From CBDFGS01 sp965247255 (lineage in GTDB: Bacteria > Chloroflexota > Dehalococcoidia > Lucifugimonadales > CAUZJF01): a stretch of DNA of 28,291 bases. The stretch is from assembly GCA_965247255.1 (NCBI GenBank), contig CBDFGS010000005.1:1-28291 (forward strand), read 5' to 3'. A program made the position numbers and the translations under genes. Positions 7,770-15,810 of the stretch are shown here, piece after piece (the first letter of the stretch is position 1; every line of letters begins with the position of its first letter). Below the pieces are notes generated by a model. That model made no database searches. It saw nothing but the letters and a program-made list of their open reading frames with translations, and was not told where the DNA came from.

Positions 7770-8794
7770 AGCCTGTACCTCCCAACAAGGCCCTGGGGCC
7801 TGAACAGCATAAGCAGCGCCAGCAGAATGCCCAGGATGACCAGCCGGGCTTGGCCAATGTGCTCGGTGGGCAGGAAGGGGATAAAGCGCATGCCCTCTTC
7901 CAGCAGCACGAAAGCCATTGCTCCCAGGAGCGCGCCCCATATCGTGGCCAGGCCGCCGAGTATCACTATGGCAACCAGCAGCATGGACTCCAACAGAATG
8001 AAGGAGTTGGGGTCCACGAAGCTGGTCCAGCTGCCGAAAAGCCCTCCGGCCAGGCCCGCCATCATGGCTGAGATGGTCCATACGGCCAGCTTGTAGTGAG
8101 TCGCCTGGTAGCCAAACACCCCAATGGCCTGCTCGTCCTCCCGTATGGCGGTGAGCACCCTCCCGAACGACGAGGTAACTATGGACCAGGAGATGAGAAC
8201 TATGACCGCCAGGAACACCAGCACTAGTATCAGGAATTCCAGCTCTCCGTCGAGTGTCCACCCGCCTATCACCGGACGGGGCACCTCGTGGATCCCGAAT
8301 GCGCCCCGGGTAAGGTCCCGCCAATTCAGGAAGACGTTGAAGCTGATTATGGCAAAGCCAAAGGAGACGAGGACGAAGATGTCGTCCCTGAACCGGTTGA
8401 ACACAACACCCACCACAACGGCTACCAAGCCCGCCAGGACTACACCAACGGGCAGAGCTGCGAAGAACGGCCAATCGAATGTGGGTATGGCCCCGGTGCG
8501 CAGTTGGTCGTATGAGGCCTCCGAGGTGAGAATTGCTGTAGTGTAGGCGCCAATGCCGAAGAAACCGATGTGCCCCACCGACAGCAGCCCCGTGAAGCCC
8601 ACCACCAGGCTCAGACTGACCGCCAGTATCGCCCAAATGCCGAACACGGTTCCCAGGGCTATGGCGAATCCGACCCCCTGCCACAACATAAACGCAATGG
8701 CCCACGAGATGATGAGCAGGTTCGCCCACAGCTCTATGTTGCCCCTGACGGACGTCAGAAGCTCCTGAGGACCGCCCCGAAGCCTGGTCAGCAC
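7766..8794 (-). CDS. livM: Branched-chain amino acid ABC transporter permease LivM
   Basis: This 342-residue integral membrane protein has the LivM hallmark VGFTGLLSVGHIGFFGIGAYTTAIL. It also has the permease EAA-like loop REDEQAIGVFGYQATHYKLAVWTISAMMAGLAGGLFG and the C-terminal ILGGLATIWGALLGA...LLALLMLFRPQGLVG. About eight to ten hydrophobic segments are visible. The GTG start at 8794 follows GGGAGAG at good spacing. It pairs with LivH to form the channel. The length is within the usual range, in contrast to LivH next door. The gene is 82 bases downstream of livH and overlaps livG by four bases. Confidence 0.93.
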   Translation of the reverse strand: MLTRLRGGPQELLTSVRGNIELWANLLIISWAIAFMLWQGVGFAIALGTVFGIWAILAVSLSLVVGFTGLLSVGHIGFFGIGAYTTAILTSEASYDQLRTGAIPTFDWPFFAALPVGVVLAGLVAVVVGVVFNRFRDDIFVLVSFGFAIISFNVFLNWRDLTRGAFGIHEVPRPVIGGWTLDGELEFLILVLVFLAVIVLISWSIVTSSFGRVLTAIREDEQAIGVFGYQATHYKLAVWTISAMMAGLAGGLFGSWTSFVDPNSFILLESMLLVAIVILGGLATIWGALLGAMAFVLLEEGMRFIPFLPTEHIGQARLVILGILLALLMLFRPQGLVGRYRL

Positions 8795-8876
8795 ACCAAC
8801 TCTCCCAATTCCGTCGGAATCACTATAGCCTCACGGAAGCCGGATAAGATCGATGAATATGTTCACAGCGATGCCG

Positions 8877-10292
8877 TCACTTCCTTGGCACCAGGCCCTT
8901 GGGCCAGAACGACAAGAACAGTATAAGTACGATAAAGGCGATGACGTCCTTCCATTCACCCGCCAGGTCCCAGATGCCGAACTGCTCTATCATTCCCAGA
9001 GCGAATCCGCCGACGATGGCGCCGTAGAGGTTCCCGATGCCTCCCGCTACCGAGGCTATCCAGCCCTTCAGCAGCAGCAGCAGTCCCATCCTTGGCTGTA
9101 TGGCCGTGTCGTGACCGGTTAGAATTCCGGCCATCGCCGCATATACGGCGCCTATGAAGAACACAGCGGCGATTATCACGGTGGTGTTTATCCCCACCAC
9201 CTTCGACATCTCCTCATCGTCGCCGATGGCCCGCACCGCCTTTCCGAACGCCGTCATCTTGAGGACCAGCAACAACGCCACAAAGCCGGTCAGGGCCACT
9301 CCTATGGTGAAGACGTTGAACCCCTTGATGTTGGCTCCTCCGACGGTCCAGGTGTCGTTCCCGAACGCCTCCGGCAGAGGACGTGCGGCGGTCTGGAATA
9401 CAATCGTGATTGCGGCGGTCATCGCCAGCAGGATGCCCAGGGACGCCACCAACATGATAAGGGGTGACCGCGCCCGCGCCCGCATGTACACGTACATGCC
9501 CCGGTAAAGGGCGAGGCCGACGGTACCTGCCAGCAGACAGGATACTCCCCAACTCAAGTAGAGCTGAGACCCGGGAGCGTTGGCCACCAGGAACCCGCAG
9601 TACCCTCCAAGTACAGCCGCCCCAACCCCACCAACAGCCAGGAACGCCCATAAGCGGCTGCCTGTGGATATGCGCGGAAAGCCTTGGCGCTGCGCCCAGA
9701 CCACAACAATCGCCGTAACCACGCCAATCGCGGGGGCGAGCAATAGGTTCAATTCACTTGGGTAAGAGAGCACGAAACCCGTGTAGACCCCTACCCCCAC
9801 CGCCAGTGCTCCCATGGCCGGACGCACCGCCGACTTGAAGCGCTCCCGGAGGCGGGATGGCAGGACGACGTTGAAGGCCCAAACCGCCACTCCGGCCACC
9901 GTCGCGGCGAACAACACGTTGACGTACACTTCGTTAACCTCGTACTGGCCACCCAAGGTGTCGTGAGACCTCAGGTAGAAGACGCCGTAGGCGCCTATAG
10001 CAGCGGCGGCGCCGTAGTACAGGTCGAAGAACCGGACGGTGCTGTACACCAGCGTGAACCCTATGGCAAGCAGAGCGTAAATCGCTCCCACGGACAGCCC
10101 GTTGAAGGCGAACTGGGTGGCTTGCTCAGGGGACTGGGTTATCTTCCAGACGACGTAGGCCGCCACCATCGTTGCCAGTGCGACGGCCAGGAGCCTGCCC
10201 GAACCGGTGCTGCGTACAATCAAGCGGACCTCCAAAGGCATTTCAACCGGAAGGTTTTGGAATACGCCGACGGGCCGGCTCTTCCGGCCCAT
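8877..10292 (-). CDS. livH: LivH-type permease with an internal membrane insertion
   Basis: The flanks are clear LivH: NGLSVGAIYALLAIGFTLVY (residues 64-83), TAFGKAVRAIGDDEEMSKVVGINT (the cytoplasmic coupling loop) and the C-terminus GGIGNLYGAIVGGFALGMIEQ...WPKGL. It has 471 residues; LivH is normally about 290-310. The extra length is mostly between IGAYG (about 99-103) and LYRGMYVYMRARA (about 262-274). There I see hydrophobic segments near 124-144, 156-176, 182-200, 213-237 and 246-264, where one or two would be expected. The usual NFAHGE motif reads FFDLYYGAA (88-96). ATG 10292 follows GAGGGA at good spacing and lies 16 bases after livK, as expected in the operon. Confidence 0.9.
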   Translation of the reverse strand: MGRKSRPVGVFQNLPVEMPLEVRLIVRSTGSGRLLAVALATMVAAYVVWKITQSPEQATQFAFNGLSVGAIYALLAIGFTLVYSTVRFFDLYYGAAAAIGAYGVFYLRSHDTLGGQYEVNEVYVNVLFAATVAGVAVWAFNVVLPSRLRERFKSAVRPAMGALAVGVGVYTGFVLSYPSELNLLLAPAIGVVTAIVVVWAQRQGFPRISTGSRLWAFLAVGGVGAAVLGGYCGFLVANAPGSQLYLSWGVSCLLAGTVGLALYRGMYVYMRARARSPLIMLVASLGILLAMTAAITIVFQTAARPLPEAFGNDTWTVGGANIKGFNVFTIGVALTGFVALLLVLKMTAFGKAVRAIGDDEEMSKVVGINTTVIIAAVFFIGAVYAAMAGILTGHDTAIQPRMGLLLLLKGWIASVAGGIGNLYGAIVGGFALGMIEQFGIWDLAGEWKDVIAFIVLILFLSFWPKGLVPRK

Positions 10293-10308
10293 CGGCTATC
10301 CCTCGATT

Positions 10309-11487
10309 CTACTGGGGCGGCGCGGGTCCCAACGCCTTGTAACCCTGGTTCTCCTCGTTCCTCTCGGCCAGAGGCAGCACCTCGACAACGACGTTGGATA
10401 GGCCGACAACCTCGCCCCTGTCGTCGAAGCTGTAGTTGTCCCCTATGGTCCCGCTCCAGGTGATGTCGTACATACAGTCCCTGAAACCGTCCGCGTCCTG
10501 GTCGTCGTCGGTCTGCTTCAGGCACTCGGCGGCGATGTACACGTCATCGTAGGCCGATCCCAGATACCAGGCCAGGGTGACGTAGTCGTAGCGTTCCCGG
10601 AAGTTGGCAAGGACTTCCTGGGCCTTGGTGTTCGACGGGTCGAGGTCGGTCTGGATGGCCTTGAGGCCGGTGGCGGCGTCGCCGGCGATCCCCAATGCGG
10701 TCGCCCCGACAGGGACTACTTCTGAGTACATCGGCCCATCGTAGCCTAACTCCCGAACCTGCTTGACAATCGTGCCGCCGGAGAATTCGGACTGGGCTCC
10801 TATGTGGAGCGCATCCGGGTTCTCATTGAGCAGTTTGGTCAGTTGGCTCCTGAAGTCGGTGACGTCTGAAGCGTAGCGTTCCTCCGCGACCAATTCGCCG
10901 CCCAGCTTCTGGAACTGCTCGACAGTCGTCCGCCTGACACCCTCGGCGTAGTCGGTCGCCTCGGTGATGGTGGCCAGCCTACGGATGCCGTCCGCCCACA
11001 TGACGTTGCCGGTGTCGATGCCCAACTGGAGGTCGCTCAGCGAGGTCCGGAATATGTAGTCCCCGGCGTCGGCGATGTCCGGGTTGGTGGCCAGGCCGGA
11101 GAACATAATCACTCCGTCTTCCTCGGCCAGGGGAGCGGCGCCCAGCATCGCTCCGCTGCAGGATGTGCCGAGGATGATCTTGACCCCGTCCACATCGGTC
11201 AGCTTTCTGTAAGCAGTGATCGCATCCTGGGCGGCGCATTTCGAGTCCTCAACGATGATCTCCAGCATCCGCCCATTGATGCCGCCCGCCGCGTTAATCT
11301 CGTCAACGGCCATCTGCTTGGCTTGAACGGCTACGTTTCCGTAGGTCTGGCCTGGACCCGTGACCGATTCCATTACTCCTATCACAAAGGGATCGTCGTC
11401 CCCGTCTCCTCCGCAAGCCATGGCCACCGACGCAACAATCGCCAGCAGACCCAGCAAGACAATCGGCATCAAAGATAAGAGTCGCAC
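10309..11487 (-). CDS. livK: Branched-chain amino acid substrate-binding lipoprotein LivK
   Basis: This is a 392-residue type I periplasmic-binding protein that would deliver amino acids to LivHM. The signal region ends in the lipobox VAMAC (Cys25), so it is lipid-anchored. Recognisable blocks are FVIGVMESVTGPGQTYGNVAVQAKQMAVDEINAAGGINGR, VKIILGTSCSGAMLGAAPLAEEDGVIMFSGLATNPDI and IRRLATITEATDYAEGV. GTG at 11487 is chosen because AAGGAGGTG lies just upstream. It is the first gene of livKHMGF, which suits the high expression normally needed for the binding protein. The real ligand cannot be read from sequence; relatives also bind other small amides and carboxylates. Confidence 0.92.
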   Translation of the reverse strand: MRLLSLMPIVLLGLLAIVASVAMACGGDGDDDPFVIGVMESVTGPGQTYGNVAVQAKQMAVDEINAAGGINGRMLEIIVEDSKCAAQDAITAYRKLTDVDGVKIILGTSCSGAMLGAAPLAEEDGVIMFSGLATNPDIADAGDYIFRTSLSDLQLGIDTGNVMWADGIRRLATITEATDYAEGVRRTTVEQFQKLGGELVAEERYASDVTDFRSQLTKLLNENPDALHIGAQSEFSGGTIVKQVRELGYDGPMYSEVVPVGATALGIAGDAATGLKAIQTDLDPSNTKAQEVLANFRERYDYVTLAWYLGSAYDDVYIAAECLKQTDDDQDADGFRDCMYDITWSGTIGDNYSFDDRGEVVGLSNVVVEVLPLAERNEENQGYKALGPAPPQ

Positions 11488-11534
11488 GGTACACCTCCTT
11501 CCACACAGAGAGCTCCTTACATCGCCTTCCGAGT

Positions 11535-11564
11535 ATGATAGCGCTATTTTACCATTTTATTAAA
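11535..11564 (-). promoter_or_regulatory. Candidate promoter of the liv operon
   Basis: An AT-rich patch between livK and the decayed IS1380-like transposase contains, on the minus strand, TTTAAT (11564-11559), an 18-base spacer and TATCAT (11540-11535, five of six -10 positions). The -35 match is poor, so only the -10 is persuasive. It would start transcription about 40 bases before the livK start. Confidence 0.3.
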
Positions 11565-11573
11565 CGGAATTTC

Positions 11574-12707
11574 CTAGTTTAAGGTCTTAGCCATCACCTG
11601 GACCGCCAGCCAGGCGCCGTTGGCGGCGAAGCGCGCCGAGGGCATGTGGTTCAGCCCGACGCCGTACTTGAGGTCGCGTATGGCGTTCTCGACCTCGGCG
11701 TGGCGGCGATGATCGGCCTCCAGTTCCAGCGTCTCCCCATCGCGGTCGGTGATGAAGGCGTGATAGCTGTATCTGGCGAAGAGGGCGAGCTGGGAACCGG
11801 GCGTCGGCTTCACCCGTCGGACAATGAGCCGCACCGGCGCGGCGTCCGGCTTGGTCTGGAACGGGGTGTAAGTCGTCTCGGCGACATCGGCGGCGCCGTC
11901 CATCCAGTAGGGAATGGGAGTCCAGTCCTCCTCTGGTATCGCCTCGATCAGGTCCCGCAGGCTGGCGCGCTGGCGGATGGTGATAGAGAAGCGGACATCC
12001 ATTTCCCGGCAGGCGGCAACGACAGTGTGGGCGTAGAAGCCGCTGTCGGCCCGCACCGTGAGTTGTCCCCTGGCCCCGCCGTAGCGCACCCGCCCCACCG
12101 TCTCACGCAGGAAGTGGGCGGCGCCACGGGCGGTGTTGGCCCGGCCCTCGCGCAGCCGGGACATCAGCACCTCGCCGGTGCCGGCGGCAATGGCCAGCAG
12201 CGGGTGATAGCCGCGGGCGCCGGTATAGCCGTGGTGGCGCGCTCCCTCCTTGGCCAGTCCATAGGTCTCGCAGATGGTCGAGTCTAGGTCGATGGTCAGG
12301 GGCGAGTCGCCGGGTCCGGCCCCCAGCGGCCCAGGCCCGCGCCAACAACTGGCGGCTCACGCGGTCGAGTTGACGGACATGCCCCCACCGGAAGCTGCGC
12401 AGGAAGGTCCCCAGGGTGGATGGCGCCTTGACCACGCAGCCTAGAACACCGACCGTCCCACCAGCGCGCAGCGCATCGGCGTCGTCGATGCAGTCGCCGC
12501 CTGCCAGCGCGGAAGCGACCAGCGTCAGCATCTTGTCCCCAGTGTTCGCCCGTCCCGGCGCTCCGCCGAGGTCAAGGTGATGGTCGACGAGTTCCGCAGG
12601 CCCAGGTGCCGGGCTAGGGTGGCCGGCAGGAGCAGGCCGGCATTGGCCACCAGGCGATGGTCGTCAAAGAGGATGCGGATACGGTCGGGTTTGTTCTGTG
12701 GCAGCAT
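11574..12707 (-). pseudogene. IS1380-like transposase, two compensating frameshifts, 3' truncated
   Basis: The start MLPQNKPDRIRILFDDHRLVANAGLLLPATLARHLGL is typical of IS1380-family DDE transposases, and AAGGAGC lies upstream. One base is missing near 12595-12601, after which the true frame reads AELVDHHLDLGGAPGRANTGDKMLTLVASALAGGDC. One extra base in the C run at 12320-12324 restores the original frame, which continues LTIDLDSTICETYGLAKEGARHHGYTGARGYHPLLA, LTVRADSGFYAHTVV and HAEVENAIRDLKYGVGLNHMPS. The likely catalytic Asp, Asp and Glu lie in LDST, RADSGF and HAEVEN. About 378 codons remain, against roughly 430-460 in the family. The end AWLAVQVMAKTLN-stop is cut where a further hydrophobic stretch is expected. 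Confidence 0.8.
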
Positions 12708-13204
12708 CTATTGGGTGCTCCTTGTTTCCGGGCGGGTTTCTGTTCCAAAACCATTATCCCAGATTCAGAGGGGCACCCGCCGGCTTCTTCAAGGGCTGTC
12801 CCCAAGGACGTCCTTCGGTGGATTCGGGGTAAGCTAAGCGCCAGGGAACCAGAGGTTGCTGCCTCTTCCAGCAAAGTTAAGAGAAGCGCCGTGCCGATGC
12901 CGCGGCCTCGGCAATCGTCCCGTACGGCCATGCTGACCTCGGGTATGGACTCGTCAACGAACCCGTATCCAGGCTGGTCTGTGGAGAAAAGACGAAACCA
13001 GGCAGCGCCAAGGGGCCGGCTACGCTTGTCTTCAGCGATCATTCCCACATCGCCAGGGCGTCCCCATCCAGAGACATAGCGCACGAGGTGATCGTCCGCG
13101 AGCATCTCTGCCTCGGGAGGTTTGCGATCCCCGGGACGCCAATAAGCAGCCTTGTAAAGCATGCGCCCTAGGAAGGCCTCATCCCCTACATGCGCTGATC
13201 GCAT
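12614..13204 (-). CDS. GNAT acetyltransferase, 3' end overrun by IS1380-like element
   Basis: The fold is a GNAT N-acetyltransferase. MRSAHVGDEAFLGRMLYKAAYWRPG is the N-terminal helix, followed by GMIAEDKRSRPLGAAWFRLF, and motif A is VRDDCRGRGIGTALLLTLLEEA with the R..G.G acetyl-CoA loop. The substrate is unknown. The recognisable part ends near MVLEQKPARKQ (about 12735). After that the frame continues through the start of the IS1380-like transposase gene in another frame and stops at 12614. The native C-terminus was probably replaced by insertion. ATG 13204 is chosen because the domain begins there; an in-frame TTG at 13285 would add 27 residues without resemblance to the family. Neither has a strong ribosome site. 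Confidence 0.65.
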   Translation of the reverse strand: MRSAHVGDEAFLGRMLYKAAYWRPGDRKPPEAEMLADDHLVRYVSGWGRPGDVGMIAEDKRSRPLGAAWFRLFSTDQPGYGFVDESIPEVSMAVRDDCRGRGIGTALLLTLLEEAATSGSLALSLPRIHRRTSLGTALEEAGGCPSESGIMVLEQKPARKQGAPNRCCHRTNPTVSASSLTTIAWWPMPACSCRPP

Positions 13205-13294
13205 GCTGTACTCGTTTGGCACTGCTGAGCGATCACGGATGCTTCCGCCGTCGCTAACATAGCAAAGGTGCCGAGGCTGGTTCAAGCTGACCCG

Positions 13295-13486
13295 CTACCC
13301 GACCGCTGGTAGTGGATCACCGTGTTCAAAAGTGACCTCCACGTAGGCCTGGGTGGACTCTGTCAGCGCCTCTAGGGCCTCTTCCCTGCTGTCACCCTCG
13401 GTCACGCAGCCTGGCAGAGACGGGACTTCGGCAACCCACCGTCCGTTTTCCTGCTCAACATCGACCTTAAAGACGTACGTCTTCAT
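13295..13486 (-). CDS. Short HicB-like protein, no HicA seen
   Basis: The 63 residues, MKTYVFKVDVEQENGRWVAEVPSLPGCVTEGDSREEALEALTESTQAYVEVTFEHGDPLP, match the partial RNase-H-like fold of HicB antitoxins: a strand ending W.AEVP.LPGC, then G.S.EEAL..... helix. HicB normally neutralises the HicA mRNA interferase and often carries an extra DNA-binding domain. Here the protein stops about ten residues after the core and no HicA (a 60-80-residue protein with a G.SH motif) occurs on either side. It may be a toxin-less remnant or a stand-alone HicB-like protein. It lies about 90 bases upstream of the GNAT start and could be co-transcribed. No clear ribosome site is seen. Confidence 0.7.
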   Translation of the reverse strand: MKTYVFKVDVEQENGRWVAEVPSLPGCVTEGDSREEALEALTESTQAYVEVTFEHGDPLPAVG

Positions 13487-13569
13487 ATCACTAGCATACT
13501 AAAAGCCTACGACCGGCTGCTGTAGCACAGACCGCAGGGCAGGATGGAGGAAGGTTGGCGAGGCTAGAG

Positions 13570-14601
13570 TTACACCACCGCTGTCGGGACCGACCGTAGC
13601 GATTGGCGTATGGCCTTGACTTGCGCCATCAGCGCGGCGAAGTTCTCGAATGTGAGGGACTGAGCGCCATCGGACTTGGCGGTGTCGGGAGTCGGGTGGA
13701 CCTCGATGATGAGGCCGTCGGCGCCGGCAGCAGCGGCTGCTGCCGCGACGGGCGCTACCAGATACCACTTGCCGGTGGCGTGGCTCGGGTCGGCCACCAC
13801 GGGCAGGTGGCTGAGCCTGTGCAGCGACGGGATGGCATTGATGTCCAGCGTGTTCCGCGTGTACGTCTCGAAGGTCCGGATACCGCGCTCGCAAAGGATG
13901 ACCTGAGTGTTGCCGCCCGCCATAATGTACTCGGCGGCTAGGAGCAGGTCCTCGTAGGTGCCTGAGAAGCTGCGCTTCAGCATTACGGGCTTGCGCGTCA
14001 TCCCTACTTCGTCCAGCAGGGAGTAGTTCTGCATGTTGCGGGCGCCGACCTGCAGCACGTCGGAGTAGCGGGCTACGAGTTCGACATCCCGTGGCGACAT
14101 TACCTCGGTGATCGTAGGCAAGCCCGTCTCGTCGCGGGCCGTCGCCAGCAGCTTCAGGCCGTCCTCGCCCATTCCCCGGAAGCTGTAGGGCGACGTTCGT
14201 GGCTTGAAGGCTCCGCCGCGCAGAACCTTGGCGCCCTGCTCCTTGACGGCTTTCGCCGTCGCCACCACCTGTTCCTCGCTCTCCACCGCGCACGGTCCGG
14301 CGAATACCACGAACTCCCCGGCGCCGATCTTCACCTTAGGGTCGCCGATCTCCACCACAGTGTCTTCGGGGTGAAACTCCTTGCTGGAGAGCTTGTACAG
14401 CTTGGAGATCCGCACGACCTCGCCGACCCCGTCCATACGCACCAGCTCGTCCTCGAGCTCCGGCGGAATCTCTCCGATCACGCCGATTACCGAGCGCTCG
14501 ACGCCCTGAGACCGGTTGGCCCGCAGGCCGCGCTTCTCGATGTGCTGCACTACCGCGTCGACGTTCTCGCCGGTGCTTCCGGTACTCATTATGACTATCA
14601 A
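13570..14601 (-). CDS. aroF: 3-deoxy-7-phosphoheptulonate (DAHP) synthase, type I-beta
   Basis: It condenses phosphoenolpyruvate with erythrose 4-phosphate, the first step of the shikimate pathway. The N-terminal ferredoxin-like domain (about residues 1-75, MIVIMSTGSTGENVDAVVQHIEKRGL) is the regulatory/dimerisation domain of the Thermotoga-type enzymes. The TIM barrel shows FAGPCAVES, KVLRGGAFKPRTSPYSFRG, QVGARNMQNYSLL, LKRSFSGTYEDLL, ILCERGIRTFE and ADPSHATG, which hold the metal and phosphate ligands. The start is set at TTG 14601 (343 residues) because AGGGG lies eight bases before it and homologues begin with MIV; a longer frame starts at 14631. It is 13 bases downstream of aroH. In this subclass the N-terminal domain commonly mediates feedback inhibition. 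Confidence 0.94.
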   Translation of the reverse strand: MIVIMSTGSTGENVDAVVQHIEKRGLRANRSQGVERSVIGVIGEIPPELEDELVRMDGVGEVVRISKLYKLSSKEFHPEDTVVEIGDPKVKIGAGEFVVFAGPCAVESEEQVVATAKAVKEQGAKVLRGGAFKPRTSPYSFRGMGEDGLKLLATARDETGLPTITEVMSPRDVELVARYSDVLQVGARNMQNYSLLDEVGMTRKPVMLKRSFSGTYEDLLLAAEYIMAGGNTQVILCERGIRTFETYTRNTLDINAIPSLHRLSHLPVVADPSHATGKWYLVAPVAAAAAAAGADGLIIEVHPTPDTAKSDGAQSLTFENFAALMAQVKAIRQSLRSVPTAVV

Positions 14602-14614
14602 CTGACAAGCCCCT

Positions 14615-14983
14615 TCATTTATCCATGCCACGGTCTCGGAGGTTCTCCGCGCCCCTGAGGTAGACGTTCACGATCTCGCGTTGGCTCTTCTCGGTGTTGA
14701 CGAGCAGGAGTGCCCGAATACACATCGTTTGCGAGTCCGGTACCTTCATCTCGTGGCTGTTTAGTAAGGCGACGTGCTCCCAGCCCATGTGCCTGGCAGC
14801 CTGCGCGGGGAAGTCCGCATTGAGGTCCTCCGTGGTCGTGAATATCGCCGCCGCGACGTCGTCGAGGACGAGGTCATTGGCTTCCACGATCTCGGAGAGG
14901 AGCTCCGTCGTCGCACCGAGTATAGCCTCCCTCGTGTTGTCGTCGGCCGTCGTTGCTCCGCGAATACCCCTGACACTGGACAT
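14615..14983 (-). CDS. aroH: Chorismate mutase, AroH class
   Basis: It converts chorismate to prephenate, the branch to phenylalanine and tyrosine. The 122 residues have the AroH-class trimeric fold features: SVRGIRGATTADDNTREAIL with the substrate-binding Arg, DDVAAAIFTTTEDLNADFPAQAAR, and a C-terminal block with YLRGAENLRD. This is unrelated to the helical AroQ class. GGAG lies seven bases before ATG 14983, and the gene begins 12 bases after trpA. Pairing it with DAHP synthase places the first pathway step and the branch point under one transcript. Confidence 0.93.
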   Translation of the reverse strand: MSSVRGIRGATTADDNTREAILGATTELLSEIVEANDLVLDDVAAAIFTTTEDLNADFPAQAARHMGWEHVALLNSHEMKVPDSQTMCIRALLLVNTEKSQREIVNVYLRGAENLRDRGMDK

Positions 14984-14995
14984 ACAGGCGCTCCG

Positions 14996-15805
14996 TCAGC
15001 CTCGATTCGCCGGACGTGACGGCATCAGCCACTCCACAAAAGCCCCTGCGGTTGCGGGGGCGTCTTCAGGGTTGGCTCTGTCAACTGCGTCCAGGAGGGC
15101 ACTTCCGACTACGGCTCCATCGGCGATCCGTCCGACGTCCTCAACGTCCTGCGGCTTGGAGACTCCAAAGCCAACGAGGACCGGGAGGTCGGTGTGATTT
15201 CGGATTCTACCTACGAGTGCGCCCACACCCGACTGCAGCCCCTGTCTCGCGCCCGTCACTCCCGTGAGGCTCACGCAGTATATGAACCCCTTCGCGCCCT
15301 GACAAGCCTGCGCGATACGCTCGTCGGTGCTGGTCGGCGCCAGCAGCGGTATCAGGTAGAGTCCGTGAGTCTCGCAAATCGACCTGAACGGTCCTGCCTC
15401 CTCTGTGGGTAGGTCGGGAACTATGACGCCGTCGGCGCCGGCTTCTACCGCGTCCCGGGCGAACGCCTCTGGGCCGTACCGCAGGAAGGGGTTGTAGTAG
15501 CCCATGTAGATGAAGGGCGCCTGAATCCCGCGGCCCCGCAGTTCGCGTACTGCGTCGATGGCAGTGTGGACCGTAACCCAATTCTTCAGGGCGGCGAAGC
15601 TGGTCTTCTGAATCGTCGGGCCGTCCGCCAGCGGATCGCTGAAAGGAATGCCCAGCTCCAGCATGTCGGCCCCCGCTTCCAAGACCGAAGCCACAATCTC
15701 CACGGACACCTCGATCGTCGGGAAGCCGATCGTAACGAAGGGCGCCAGGACTGTCCTGCCCGCGGCCTTCGCCTCTACTAGCGTCGTGTCTATGCGGTTC
15801 TGCAT
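14996..15805 (-). CDS. trpA: Tryptophan synthase alpha subunit
   Basis: It cleaves indole-3-glycerol phosphate to indole and glyceraldehyde 3-phosphate; indole then channels to TrpB, which is not in this window. The 269 residues from ATG 15805 match the family length. ADMLELGIPFSDPLADGPTIQ contains both catalytic acids (Glu of LELG and Asp of SDPLADGP). Other typical blocks are YMGYYNPFLRYG, GVIVPDLPTEEA, IYCVSLTGVTGAR and LPVLVGFGVS. An upstream open extension to 16306 lies over the CPBP gene and is not real. The gene starts five bases after the CPBP stop, so the two are probably co-transcribed. Confidence 0.95.
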   Translation of the reverse strand: MQNRIDTTLVEAKAAGRTVLAPFVTIGFPTIEVSVEIVASVLEAGADMLELGIPFSDPLADGPTIQKTSFAALKNWVTVHTAIDAVRELRGRGIQAPFIYMGYYNPFLRYGPEAFARDAVEAGADGVIVPDLPTEEAGPFRSICETHGLYLIPLLAPTSTDERIAQACQGAKGFIYCVSLTGVTGARQGLQSGVGALVGRIRNHTDLPVLVGFGVSKPQDVEDVGRIADGAVVGSALLDAVDRANPEDAPATAGAFVEWLMPSRPANRG

Positions 15806-15810
15806 GTCCG

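Noticed and set aside
7008..8729. 573-residue LivG fused to an upstream region
   Set aside because: The upstream part is an alternative frame of livM; the ATGA overlap at 7766-7769 marks the true start.
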